Positions 42,086 through 49,993 of a DNA stretch of 64,000 nucleotides are shown here, one piece after another. The stretch covers positions 1,736,001 through 1,800,000 of the forward strand of contig NZ_CP031969.1 in NCBI RefSeq assembly GCF_003443735.1, read 5' to 3'. Every line of letters begins with the position of its first letter. Within the stretch, counting starts at the first letter, position 1. Source of the DNA: Streptomyces sp. CC0208. GTDB taxonomy: Bacteria > Actinomycetota > Actinomycetes > Streptomycetales > Streptomycetaceae. A program made the translations under genes and the position numbers. The notes below the pieces were generated by a model. It did no database searches. It saw only the letters and a program-made list of their open reading frames with translations, and was not told where the DNA came from.

Positions 42086-42895
42086 TCAGGCCGCGCCGCC
42101 GGCGAAGTGCCCGCCCACCAGCCCCCGCACCACATCCAGATCCCGCGCGATCAACGCGTCCAGCAGCGCCGCGTGCTCCGCCGCGTCCGCGATCAGGTCC
42201 GCCCGTCCTCGCGCCGCGGCCCCGCCCACCAGCGGCCACTGCGACCGCCGGTGCAAGTCCTCCGAGATCTGCACCAGTTGCTCGTTCCCCGACAGCAGCA
42301 GCACCGCACGGTGAAACGCCCGGTCGGCCTTCGCGTACGTGGCCCGGCACCCCGAGGACGCGGCTCGTACGGTCGCCTCCGCCACCGGCCGCAACTCCGC
42401 CCAGCGCTCCACCGGCACACTCCGTGCCAGCCGCAACACCACCGGCACCTCGATCAGCGCCCGTACCTCGGCCAGTTCGGCCAGCTCGCGGGCGCCCCGC
42501 TCGACCACCCGGAACCCGCGGTTGGGAACGACCTCGACGGCCCCCTCCAGCGCGAGTTGCTGCATGGCCTCCCGCACGGGTGTCGCCGACACCCCGAACT
42601 GTTCTCCCAGCGCGGGCGCCGAGTACACCTCTCCGGGCCGCAACTCCCCCGCGAGCAGCGCGGTACGCAGGGCGTCGAGGATCTGGCCCCGCACCGAGGC
42701 CCGCTGCACGACCGGCCGGGGAATCGGCACCTCGCTGTGGGTGTGCTCGCCCCGGACCCCGGAACCCGCCTCGGCCCGGACTCGCGCCACGTCGGCGGCC
42801 CGCAGCTGCGGCGGCACCCGAACCGACCCCGCGTCCCGGTCCACGGACCGCTCCGCGCCTCCCGTCCCGGCGGAGCCCTGCACACCCTGCTTCAC
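42086..42895 (-). CDS. GntR-family regulator with FCD ligand domain
   Basis: 269 aa. GTG 42895 is chosen for GGAGGAGGG upstream; ATG 42952 is in frame but without a ribosome-binding site. A non-conserved N-terminal extension of about 65 residues precedes the winged helix (QILDALRTALLAGELRPGEVYSAPALGEQFGVSATPVREAMQQLALEG), then an FCD domain (EVRALIEVPVVLRLA, HRAVLLLSGNEQLVQI, DAAEHAALLDALIARD). Divergent from the FhuF-like gene. Effector unknown; such proteins bind small carboxylates. Confidence 0.88.
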   Translation of the reverse strand: MKQGVQGSAGTGGAERSVDRDAGSVRVPPQLRAADVARVRAEAGSGVRGEHTHSEVPIPRPVVQRASVRGQILDALRTALLAGELRPGEVYSAPALGEQFGVSATPVREAMQQLALEGAVEVVPNRGFRVVERGARELAELAEVRALIEVPVVLRLARSVPVERWAELRPVAEATVRAASSGCRATYAKADRAFHRAVLLLSGNEQLVQISEDLHRRSQWPLVGGAAARGRADLIADAAEHAALLDALIARDLDVVRGLVGGHFAGGAA

Positions 42896-43005
42896 GGGCC
42901 CTCCTCCGGACGTGTCGGTACTTGGGGTCATTAACGGCAGGTTGTTACTCACCCGTCAAGCACCTTAGGCGCAGAACGCTCCAGTTCAAATCCTGAACAA
43001 CTTGG

Positions 43006-43024
43006 TAAGGTAAGGCTTACCTCC
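43006..43024 (+). promoter_or_regulatory. Iron box (DmdR/DtxR-type operator)
   Basis: TAAGGTAAGGCTTACCTCC matches the 19-bp actinobacterial consensus TTAGGTTAGGCTAACCTAA at most positions and retains the dyad. It lies 26 bp before the start of the FhuF-like gene, a repression position, so expression should rise when iron is scarce. Confidence 0.7.
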
Positions 43025-43050
43025 AGTCGACTGCGAATCGGTGGACCCGC

Positions 43051-43926
43051 ATGCTCACACCGCTGCCCGCCCCCCGTTCGGCCCCTGCCGTCCGGTCGGC
43101 CGTCACCGCCGCCTATGCGCGTCTGACCGAGGCCCTGCCGGTCCTCACGGTCACGGAGCTGCCCGAGGACACCCCGCTCCCCGCCACCGACGGCTGGGTC
43201 ACCGCCGCCGACCTCGCGGAGAACGCGACGGCCCTGGACGCCTTCCTCGCCTGGGACGACGAGCAGGTCCTCAGGGACAAAGCCAGGAAGGGCCGCCCGG
43301 ACGTGATCGCCGGCTTCGGTCTGCACCGCTACGCCTGGCCGGCCTGTCTCCTCTTCACGGCACCGTGGTTCCTGCACCGCCGGGTCCCCCGCTACCCCGT
43401 GACGCACGTCTCCTACGACCGCACCCGGGGCCCGATGTCCCTCGCGGTCCACCCGGGCCGCTTCGCCTGTCTCCCGGGCGACCCGGCGGCGGCACTGCCG
43501 GGCGCGTACACGGTCCCCGACGAGGAGTCCCTGCGCGCCGAGCTGCGGGACGCGGTCGCCGAGCACATGGAGCCGCTGCTGGCCGCCTTCGGCCCGCGCA
43601 TGCGCCGCCGCGGCCGGGCCCTGTGGGGCATGGTGACCGACGAGATCGTCGAGGGGATCTGGTACGTCGCCGGGCTCCTCGGCGAGCACGAGAAGCGCCG
43701 GGCCGAGCACGCCCTGGAGCTGCTGCTGCCCGGGACGACGAAGCCGTACGTCGGCTCTCCGGCCTTCCGCGCGCTGGCCGGTCCGGACGGCGGGTCGCTG
43801 CTCACCCGGGACCGGGTGAGCTGCTGCATGTACTACACACTGGATCCGGCCGACACCTGCGTCACCTGTCCGCGCACCTGCGACACGGACCGCATCGCCA
43901 AGCTCACGGCGGCCGCGGCGAGTTGA
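43051..43926 (+). CDS. FhuF-like [2Fe-2S] ferric siderophore reductase
   Basis: 291 aa. The C-terminus SCCMYYTLDPADTCVTCPRTC carries the CC-x10-CxxC cluster motif of FhuF-type siderophore-iron reductases. The rest is the poorly conserved alpha/beta body of actinobacterial homologues (GFGLHRYAWPACLLFTAPWFLHRRVP). Predicted to reduce Fe(III) from imported siderophores in the cytoplasm. An iron box upstream fits. The last 30 bp before it also serve the divergent FCD regulator. Confidence 0.87.
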   Translation: MLTPLPAPRSAPAVRSAVTAAYARLTEALPVLTVTELPEDTPLPATDGWVTAADLAENATALDAFLAWDDEQVLRDKARKGRPDVIAGFGLHRYAWPACLLFTAPWFLHRRVPRYPVTHVSYDRTRGPMSLAVHPGRFACLPGDPAAALPGAYTVPDEESLRAELRDAVAEHMEPLLAAFGPRMRRRGRALWGMVTDEIVEGIWYVAGLLGEHEKRRAEHALELLLPGTTKPYVGSPAFRALAGPDGGSLLTRDRVSCCMYYTLDPADTCVTCPRTCDTDRIAKLTAAAAS

Positions 43927-44240
43927 GGACCCCTCAGGGGACCCCCGGCGCGGGCACCGCTTCCGCGTCCCGTAAGATCAACGCCGACTGGGACGCCCGT
44001 TCGGTTACAGGCAATTCACAACTTCCTCACTTGCCGCAGGAACTTTCCGTGGAACCACCCGTACGGGTAGTCTTATTCGAACTCAACTCCCGCCCCTCAA
44101 GCGGCAGTTCGAGCAGAACGCCGCCCTGGGCAACCCCTTGCACTTCCTTGGCGGCCTCTTGCCCCGAAAACGCCTGAGGGCCGTTGGGATTGGGCCACTA
44201 TGGCGGGCGTTACGCCCTATCCCAATGCAAGGGACCCCAG
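43927..44240. other. Gene-free gap with leader hairpin ahead of the DUF2637 gene
   Basis: No ORF, tRNA or terminator of note in 43927-44180. At 44184-44225 TTGGGAT pairs with ATCCCAA around an inner GGGCG/CGCCC stem, ending 15 bp before the DUF2637 ATG. It could be an operator dyad or mRNA leader structure. Confidence 0.4.
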
Positions 44241-45281
44241 ATGAGACTGACCGACATATCGCTGAACTGGTTGCTTCCGGGCGCCGTACTGCTCCTGGGC
44301 ATGCTGGCGGCGGTGGCGGTGCTCGCGCGGAGCAAGCGGTCCGGCGGGGAGCACGCGAAAGACGACTCGTGGGAGCGCAGCGAGGAGCGCCGCAGGCGCA
44401 AGGAGGCCATATACGGCACCGCCTCCTATGTCCTCCTGTTCTGCTGTGCGGCGGTTGCCGCCGCCCTCTCCTTCCACGGCCTGGTGGGCTTCGGCCAGGA
44501 GAACCTCGGCCTCTCCAACGGCTGGGAGTACCTGGTCCCGTTCGGCCTGGACGGCGCGGCCATGTTCTGCTCCGTCCTCGCTGTGCGCGAGGCCAGCCAC
44601 GGTGACGCCGCGCTCGGCTCCCGGATACTGGTGTGGACGTTCGCGGGCGCCGCGGCCTGGTTCAACTGGGTGCACGCGCCCAGGGGTTTCGGTCACGACG
44701 GCGCGCCCCAGTTCTTCTCCGGCATGTCCCTCTCGGCGGCCGTCCTGTTCGACCGCGCGCTGAAGCAGACCCGCCGGGCCGCGCTGCGCGAGCAGGGTCT
44801 GGTGCCGCGTCCGCTGCCCCAGATCCGCATCGTCCGCTGGCTGAGGGCGCCGCGTGAGACGTACAAGGCCTGGTCGCTGATGCTGCTGGAGAACGTGCGC
44901 AGCCTTGACGAGGCGGTCGACGAGGTCCGCGAGGACAAGCGCCAGAAGGAGGCGGCCCGTCTCAGGCGCCGCGAGCAGGAGCGGGTGGAGCGGGCGCAGC
45001 TCAAGGCGATCAGCCGGGGCCACCGCGGCTTCGTCGGCCGGGGCGGCGGGCGCCAGTTGGAGCAGCCGCAGGCCGCCGCTGCCCTGGAGCGAGCTTCCGC
45101 GGAGCCTGCGATATCCACCCCGGAGCCGCTGCCGGTACGTCAGCGTCCCTCTCTCCAGCCCGTCCGCGGCGGTTCCGAGTCGGGCTCCGTCGATCTCACC
45201 GCGGAGGACGACACAATGGCCCTTCCGCGTCTCGACTCGCTGGAGCGCAAACTCAAGGATCTTGAGCAGCAGTTCGGCTGA
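44241..45281 (+). CDS. DUF2637 membrane protein
   Basis: 346 aa from ATG 44241. One N-terminal and about four further transmembrane helices (YGTASYVLLFCCAAVAAALSFHGL, YLVPFGLDGAAMFCSVLAVREASHG), the DUF2637 core. A long charged cytoplasmic tail with coiled-coil character (VDEVREDKRQKEAARLRRREQERVERAQL) and a C-terminal helix (LDSLERKLKDLEQQFG) follow. Related proteins appear in Streptomyces chromosomal and plasmid loci, sometimes called Spd-like. Function unknown. Convergent with an RsbW-like ATPase gene. Confidence 0.85.
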   Translation: MRLTDISLNWLLPGAVLLLGMLAAVAVLARSKRSGGEHAKDDSWERSEERRRRKEAIYGTASYVLLFCCAAVAAALSFHGLVGFGQENLGLSNGWEYLVPFGLDGAAMFCSVLAVREASHGDAALGSRILVWTFAGAAAWFNWVHAPRGFGHDGAPQFFSGMSLSAAVLFDRALKQTRRAALREQGLVPRPLPQIRIVRWLRAPRETYKAWSLMLLENVRSLDEAVDEVREDKRQKEAARLRRREQERVERAQLKAISRGHRGFVGRGGGRQLEQPQAAAALERASAEPAISTPEPLPVRQRPSLQPVRGGSESGSVDLTAEDDTMALPRLDSLERKLKDLEQQFG

Positions 45282-45325
45282 GGCGAAGGCCGAGGCCTGA
45301 AGGGCGCGGCCGAAAGGCCGGAGCA

Positions 45326-45372
45326 CCACGGGAAGGGGGCGTGACCGACGCGGTCACGCCCCCTTCCCGTGG
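45326..45372. terminator. Strong bidirectional terminator
   Basis: A perfect 21-bp stem (CCACGGGAAGGGGGCGTGACC and its complement) with loop GACGC, between convergent stops at 45281 and 45374. Confidence 0.9.
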
Positions 45373-45373
45373 T

Positions 45374-45856
45374 TCACGCCGCTCCGGCGTCGAGTTCGAA
45401 CCAGACGGACTTGCCCACGCCGTGTGCCCGTACGCCCCAGGCGTCCGCGAGGGACTGCACCAGGGCGAGGCCCCTGCCGTGCGTGTGGTCGTCGGCGTTC
45501 GCCACCCGCACCCGGGGTATGCGGGCGACGAAGTCCCGCACCTCCACCCTCAGGGCCCGCGGCCCGACCGTGGCCGTGACGACCGCGTCGTGGTCGGTGT
45601 GCACGAGCGCGTTGGTGACGAGCTCGCTGGTGAGCAGTTCGGCTATCTCGGATCGCCCGGGCCTCCCCCAGTGCCGTAACAGCTCGCGCAAGGCCCTGCG
45701 TGTCTCGGGTACGGCCCCCAGGTCCGCCCGCTCCAGTGTGCGCCGGAGCTGAGGCGACTGCGCCTGCTCCAGGGCGCTGTCGGCGTTCTCCTCCATGGTC
45801 TGTACCGAGAAGGCCCCAACTGCCGTGGGACCGCCTCCTCGTGCCTGCCTCTTCAT
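45374..45856 (-). CDS. RsbW-like ATP-binding protein (HATPase_c, anti-sigma/GHKL type)
   Basis: 160 aa. The GHKL fold is clear: ELLTSELVTNALVHTDHDAVVTATVG (N-box), VEVRDFVARIPRV (G1 region), HGRGLALVQSLADAWGV (G2). Single-domain proteins of this type are abundant in Streptomyces and act as anti-sigma factors or switch kinases, but no sigma or STAS gene is adjacent. An internal ATG at 45796 is an alternative start; neither has a strong ribosome-binding site. Confidence 0.85.
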   Translation of the reverse strand: MKRQARGGGPTAVGAFSVQTMEENADSALEQAQSPQLRRTLERADLGAVPETRRALRELLRHWGRPGRSEIAELLTSELVTNALVHTDHDAVVTATVGPRALRVEVRDFVARIPRVRVANADDHTHGRGLALVQSLADAWGVRAHGVGKSVWFELDAGAA

Positions 45857-46603
45857 GACCCCCGCCCGCGTGCCGATGTCGGTTTCCCTCCTGCTCGAAC
45901 ACGTTCACGGGGATCCATGCCCCGTAGTTCATGCGCCAGTCATGTCGAATCGTCAACGACCAGGTGTTCGGCCACGTTTGCGGGGGCGACCACGGGCGCG
46001 TCGACGGAGCGGACGGATCCCGGACGCCGCCCCGCGAACCCCCGCGTACGACGGCGCGATCGCCGAGAGGAGGACGCCCCGCGGCGGACCGCACGGGCCT
46101 CCTGCCACGCGCTGCCTGTGCCGCTGGTCCCCTCCGGATGGCATGTGCCCGGCGCTCCGCCGTCCGAGCGCCGGACGCCCCGGGCGGCGCGCGAGCCCTT
46201 CACGAGCGGGAAGACTGGGAAAAGTACCTGTTCGGCGGGGTGAGTCCAGAACTCCGGGAGAAGCGGTCTGACCAGGCCCGGCAGTCGGCGACCGGCCCCG
46301 GTCGCACCCGTGCCCGGCCCGGCCGCCGGGTCAGGAGCCTGCCGTACGAGGGCACACGCGCCCCCTGAACACGTGCGCCCCCGCCGCCGGCACCCGAGGA
46401 TCGGGGTCCGGCGGCGGGGGTGGGCCGGTGCACATGTTTCCCTCGGGCGGCCTCCGGTCCCACGATGCCGTGGGGCTCCCGGTCCAGCCGGCTCCGGGAC
46501 ACCGGGACCGCCTGGCATGGGCTGATCTGCCGACTCCGCGCTGCCGACCTCGTCGTATACGGCGAAGAGGTGGGGCAGCAGGGAAACTGGCCGGAATCCG
46601 CCG
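45857..46603. other. 747-bp gene-poor region
   Basis: Only low-quality open frames with unnatural composition are seen. The one structured element is a hairpin at 46378-46420 (CCCCCGCCGCCGG / CCGGCGGCGGGGG, 17-nt loop). Confidence 0.5.
46378..46420. terminator. GC-rich hairpin in the gap
   Basis: A 13-bp perfect stem. Position does not match a clear upstream gene, though it could end readthrough from the 46604 gene on the minus strand. Confidence 0.4.
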
Positions 46604-47071
46604 CTACTTGCTGCCGAGTCCCTTGGCACCGATGTGCAGGATCTTGTGGCTGCCGCGGGTCATGTCGACCACGAGGGTGCTGGTCTGGCCGGCGCTCCAG
46701 GTGAGGGTGACGACGGCCTCCGTGCGGGCGGCGGTGGAGCCGTTGTCGGTGACCTTCCAGGCGAGGGGCACGTTCTGGGCGCGCAGGACGCCGTCGGCGT
46801 GCTCCTTCTCCTCCCAGGCGTTCAGTTCCTTCTGGAAGGCGGGCGTGAGGTAGTGGGCGCGCAGGGCGTCCCGGAGGTCGCCGCTGCCCTCGTCGGTCAC
46901 CGCGTCGATGTAGGCGCCGTAGAAGTCGGCGATGCGCGTGATGTTGTCGGAGGGCTTCCCGCTGACGCTGCGCGGTGCTCCGGCGGAGGCCTGGGCCGTG
47001 ACGCCGAGCCCGAGGGCCAGGGCGAGGCCGAGGGCCAGGGTGGTGCGGCGGGTCGCCTTGGTCGTGTTCAT
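46604..47071 (-). CDS. Small secreted protein of unknown family
   Basis: 155 aa, GGGGAA before ATG 47071. Sec signal TTLALGLALALGLGVTAQASA, cleavage near residue 30. The mature domain (NITRIADFYGAYIDAVTDEGSGDLRDALRAHYLTPAFQKELNAWEEKEHADGVLRAQNVPLAWKVTDNG) has an NTF2-like rhythm: helices followed by strands with a conserved late beta-hairpin. No catalytic motif recognised. It lies in the same orientation as a second secreted protein upstream. Confidence 0.75.
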   Translation of the reverse strand: MNTTKATRRTTLALGLALALGLGVTAQASAGAPRSVSGKPSDNITRIADFYGAYIDAVTDEGSGDLRDALRAHYLTPAFQKELNAWEEKEHADGVLRAQNVPLAWKVTDNGSTAARTEAVVTLTWSAGQTSTLVVDMTRGSHKILHIGAKGLGSK

Positions 47072-47139
47072 CTGTGTTCCCCGTTTTCTTTGCGGTTCGT
47101 GCTGCTGGTCATGTGGTCCTGCTGCTGGTTGGTCCGTGC

Positions 47140-47178
47140 GGGGCCGCCCGCCCGACCCCCGTGCGGGAGGGCGGCCCC
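47140..47178 (-). terminator. Hairpin after the second secreted-protein gene
   Basis: GGGGCCGCCC / GGGCGGCCCC, perfect 10-bp stem, directly past the stop at 47183. Confidence 0.6.
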
Positions 47179-47182
47179 GGCT

Positions 47183-47794
47183 TCAGTGGAGCTTGTTCAC
47201 CGCGGTGGCGGTCGTCTTCTTGAAGGCCTTGACCGGGGCGTCGGCGAAGTCGCCCATCTGGGACCACTCCACGACGGTGACGGTCCGGTCGTCCCGGCCG
47301 ACGGACAGCAGGTGGATGTCGGTGGCGCCGAACGAGTGCTCGGTGTGCAGGCCGTGCACCCGGGCGCCCTCCTCGACCGCGACCTTGCCGTAGTCCTTGT
47401 ACGTCGCCTCGAGATCCGGGTCGCCCTGTTCGAGGCGGTCCGCGCAGGTGCGGATCTCCTTGTTCATGCGGGTGGCGAGGGCCGCGGCCTTGGTCTTGGT
47501 GCCGACCTCGATCGTCAGCTGGCGGGCACTGGTGTCCAGGTCGGTGCGGAAGTCGCGGTACCGGGAGTCGTAACCCGGCAGCGCGTCCTTCAGGCAGAGC
47601 TGCAGTTCGTCCGGTACGCCGTCGGTCACCTTGCCCGCCGTCCACGTGGACGAGGGGTGCGGGGGGAGGTCGGCGGCCGAGAGGAACTTGGGCGCGGCCG
47701 GCGCGGCTCCGGCCTGCACAGCGAGGGTGACGCCGAGCATGAGGCCGGTGAGAGAGAGTACGGTGAGCCCGCCTGCTCGACTGTGCTTGGGCAT
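47183..47794 (-). CDS. Secreted protein of unknown family
   Basis: 203 aa. ATG 47794 with GGGGGA upstream; signal peptide LTVLSLTGLMLGVTLAVQAGA. Mature domain about 170 residues with two Cys (LQLCLKDAL, EIRTCADRLE) likely forming a disulfide; late strands VHGLHTEHSFGATDIHLLSVGRDDRTVTVVEWSQMG. It resembles the sensor-type lipid-binding domains of actinobacterial secreted proteins, but I cannot name the family. Divergent from the XRE membrane protein at 48006. Confidence 0.75.
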   Translation of the reverse strand: MPKHSRAGGLTVLSLTGLMLGVTLAVQAGAAPAAPKFLSAADLPPHPSSTWTAGKVTDGVPDELQLCLKDALPGYDSRYRDFRTDLDTSARQLTIEVGTKTKAAALATRMNKEIRTCADRLEQGDPDLEATYKDYGKVAVEEGARVHGLHTEHSFGATDIHLLSVGRDDRTVTVVEWSQMGDFADAPVKAFKKTTATAVNKLH

Positions 47795-48005
47795 GAGTGT
47801 CCCCCGTGAGATACGTACAGGAATGTGGGATGCCACGACGGCGCCGGATGGTCGGTCCGGCCCGGTCGGTGTGACACCAAGAGCATCAGCGGTCACACGG
47901 GGCGGACGCAACACGGGACACGGGATCCGTCGGCATGGAACCATCCCAGGCCTTCTGACGTGCAGGTATAGGGAGTGCCTGGGATGCGGGATCTAGGGGG
48001 AATCG

Positions 48006-49421
48006 TTGTCGGCACCTGAACCACAGGACGATGTCCAGGAGTTCGCGGCCCTGCTGCGGCGGCTGAAGGAGCGCACGGACCGCAGCTACGGCTCGCTGGC
48101 CCGGCGGCTGGGCATGAACACCTCGACCCTGCACCGGTACTGCGCCGGGGACGCCGTGCCGGTCGACTTCGCACCGGTGGAGCGGTTCGCCGCCCTGTGC
48201 GGGGCGTCGGCCGAGGAGCGGATGGACCTGCACCGGCTGTGGCTGTCGGCGGTGGCGGCGAGACAGCGGCCGCGGACTGCGGAGCCGACGGAGTCGCCTG
48301 AGTCGGCGGAGTCGCCTGAGGCTTTCGTCGTGCCGGCGGGAGCAGCGGAAGGTCCTCACGCGGACGCAGCCGATGGGCCGGGCTCGGGGAGCGCCTACGC
48401 AGGGGAGGGACCGGACGACAGTGAGAGTGCGGGAGAGCCGGACTCCGTGCAGGTGTCGGGGGCCGCTCCCCCGCCCCGCCCCTGGTACCGGCGTCGGCGT
48501 TTCCTCGTCACCGCGGCCGCCGTCGTGGTCGCTCTCGCCACTGTGGGCAGTCTGTCGGCGCTGCCGTCCGGCCGTCCCGCCTCGGACAAGGTGGCCCAGG
48601 CTCCCGACCCGTCGTCCCGGACGACCGCGTCGGGCCTGCCCGGCCGTTCCGGATCGCCGTCACCGAGTCCCTCCGCCACCTCCGCCTCCCCCTCGGCCGA
48701 GTCCACCGGAACTCACCCCTCCGCTTCAGCGTCCCACGGCCGCGGCACCTCGAAGGAGAGCGCGGGCCCCGCTCAGCAGGGGACCTCCGTCGGCACTCCC
48801 CTGACCTGGAGCGCGAACTCCCAGATCTGGGAGGGAAGCTGCGGTCACGACTACGTCATCGACAAGCCGCCCTCCGAGGTGCCGCCGCCCCCGCTCGTGC
48901 AGGACGCCGGGATCTGGGCGGCGACGCAGGGCGCGATCCACGGGCGGGAGACGAAGGTGCAGATCTCCGTGCAGGGACGGTCGTCCACGGCCGTCGTCCT
49001 GGAGGCGCTCCGGGTCCGGATCACCGGCCGCGGTTCCCCGGCACCCGGTACCGCGTACGCCATGGACCAGGGCTGCGGCGGCGGGATCACCCCGCGCGGC
49101 TTCGACGTGAACCTGGACATCGACCGCCCCATCGCCCACCCGGTCGCCGGCAACGAGACCGGACAGACCGTCCCCGCGGTGCAGTTCCCCTACCGGGTCT
49201 CCGCCACGGACCCGGAGGTGCTGCTGGTCACCGCGACGACGGAGACGTACGACTGCAACTGGTACCTCGAACTCGACTGGTCCTCGCAGGGCCGCACCGG
49301 CACGGTCCGCATCGACGACCACGGCCGCCCGTTCCGCACGACCAGCATCAAGGGCCTGACCCGTCTCTGGTACGGCACGAACGCCGCGGGCGAGCGGGCG
49401 TGGGTGCCGTCCGGCACCTAG
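48006..49421 (+). CDS. Membrane-anchored XRE-family protein with extracellular domain
   Basis: 471 aa from TTG 48006 with GGGGGAA upstream. Residues about 8-80 form an XRE helix-turn-helix (ALLRRLKERTDRSYGSLARRLGMNTSTLHRYCAGDAVP). Acidic/Pro linker 90-160, one transmembrane helix 166-186, a Ser/Pro stalk (about 190-260), and an extracellular domain of about 200 residues (SCGHDYVIDKPPSEVPPPP ... CNWYLELDWSSQG). A one-component DNA-binding transducer architecture. The stop codon TAG lies in the left tip of the MITE at 49418. Confidence 0.85.
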   Translation: MSAPEPQDDVQEFAALLRRLKERTDRSYGSLARRLGMNTSTLHRYCAGDAVPVDFAPVERFAALCGASAEERMDLHRLWLSAVAARQRPRTAEPTESPESAESPEAFVVPAGAAEGPHADAADGPGSGSAYAGEGPDDSESAGEPDSVQVSGAAPPPRPWYRRRRFLVTAAAVVVALATVGSLSALPSGRPASDKVAQAPDPSSRTTASGLPGRSGSPSPSPSATSASPSAESTGTHPSASASHGRGTSKESAGPAQQGTSVGTPLTWSANSQIWEGSCGHDYVIDKPPSEVPPPPLVQDAGIWAATQGAIHGRETKVQISVQGRSSTAVVLEALRVRITGRGSPAPGTAYAMDQGCGGGITPRGFDVNLDIDRPIAHPVAGNETGQTVPAVQFPYRVSATDPEVLLVTATTETYDCNWYLELDWSSQGRTGTVRIDDHGRPFRTTSIKGLTRLWYGTNAAGERAWVPSGT

Positions 49422-49598
49422 GCCCTGTCGTCAAATTCCCGTCGTCCGCCCGAAGGGCGGGCCCCGCGGCGTCAGGTGCGTGCTCTCGGCGTGCCGGGCG
49501 CAGGCCCTCGTACTGGTTGTACGTGGGTCTGTGCCCGGTGCGGCGAGAGTGCGTGCATGGCGTCGCGGGGCAGGCGGGAATTTGACGACAGGGCCTAG
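49418..49598. mobile_element. 181-bp MITE-like element
   Basis: Perfect 24-bp terminal inverted repeats (49418-49441 and 49575-49598) beginning CTAGGCCCTGTCGTCAAATT. The interior is itself an imperfect palindrome centred near CGTAC-TGGTT-GTACG. There is no transposase. Ends resemble those of IS5-type elements of Streptomyces, which probably mobilised it. Both tips are CTAG, a likely target or target duplication. It sits exactly between two convergent genes and supplies or preserves both stop codons. Confidence 0.8.
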
Positions 49599-49966
49599 GG
49601 CCCTTCGGGCGCGGACCCCACCCGGTGGGCCGTGCCGTCGGCGTCCACGTAGGTGAACTCCCGTAGCCCGTAAGGCGTGTCGGCCGGCTCGCTGAAGCGG
49701 CCCTCGACGCCGGACGCCGTCCATTCGGCATGGACGGCGTCGGCGTCACTCACGTAGAGGTAGACGACGGCTCCGGTGCGCAGGGGGTCGTGCTCGGACC
49801 ACTCGCTGAGGTGGATGGAGACCGAGCCCCGCTCGACGAAGCCGTACCGCTGCGGACCGTCGTAGGCACGCGCGGAGAAACCCAGTCGGCGGTACCGCTC
49901 CAGGGCCGCGTCGAGGTTCCGGACCGGGACGACGGGCGCGACATCGGTGAAGACGATTTCCGGCAT
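49595..49966 (-). CDS. VOC-superfamily (bleomycin-resistance/glyoxalase-like) protein
   Basis: 123 aa. FTDVAPVVPVRNLDAALERYRRLGFSARAYDG and YGFVERGSVSIHLSEWSEHDP...VYLYVSDADAVHAEW follow the BRP fold; PYGLREFTYVDADG is the usual late motif. Metal ligands are not evident, so it may be a binding protein rather than a lyase. Its TAG stop lies in the right tip of the MITE. Confidence 0.85.
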   Translation of the reverse strand: MPEIVFTDVAPVVPVRNLDAALERYRRLGFSARAYDGPQRYGFVERGSVSIHLSEWSEHDPLRTGAVVYLYVSDADAVHAEWTASGVEGRFSEPADTPYGLREFTYVDADGTAHRVGSAPEGP

Positions 49967-49993
49967 GCGGCCAGTCTGGCAGCTTCGGGCTCC

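Noticed and set aside
43927..44240. tRNA gene
   Set aside because: Looked for cloverleaf arms and T-loop GGTTCGA motifs; none found.
45940..46629. 229-codon minus-strand open frame in the gap
   Set aside because: Arg/Gly/Pro-biased, no start signal, no family resemblance and no third-position GC pattern.
49348..49749. Open frame running through the MITE with motif TYNQYEGLRPARREH
   Set aside because: It is the translation of the repeat itself, which occurs widely in Streptomyces and is often misannotated as a protein.
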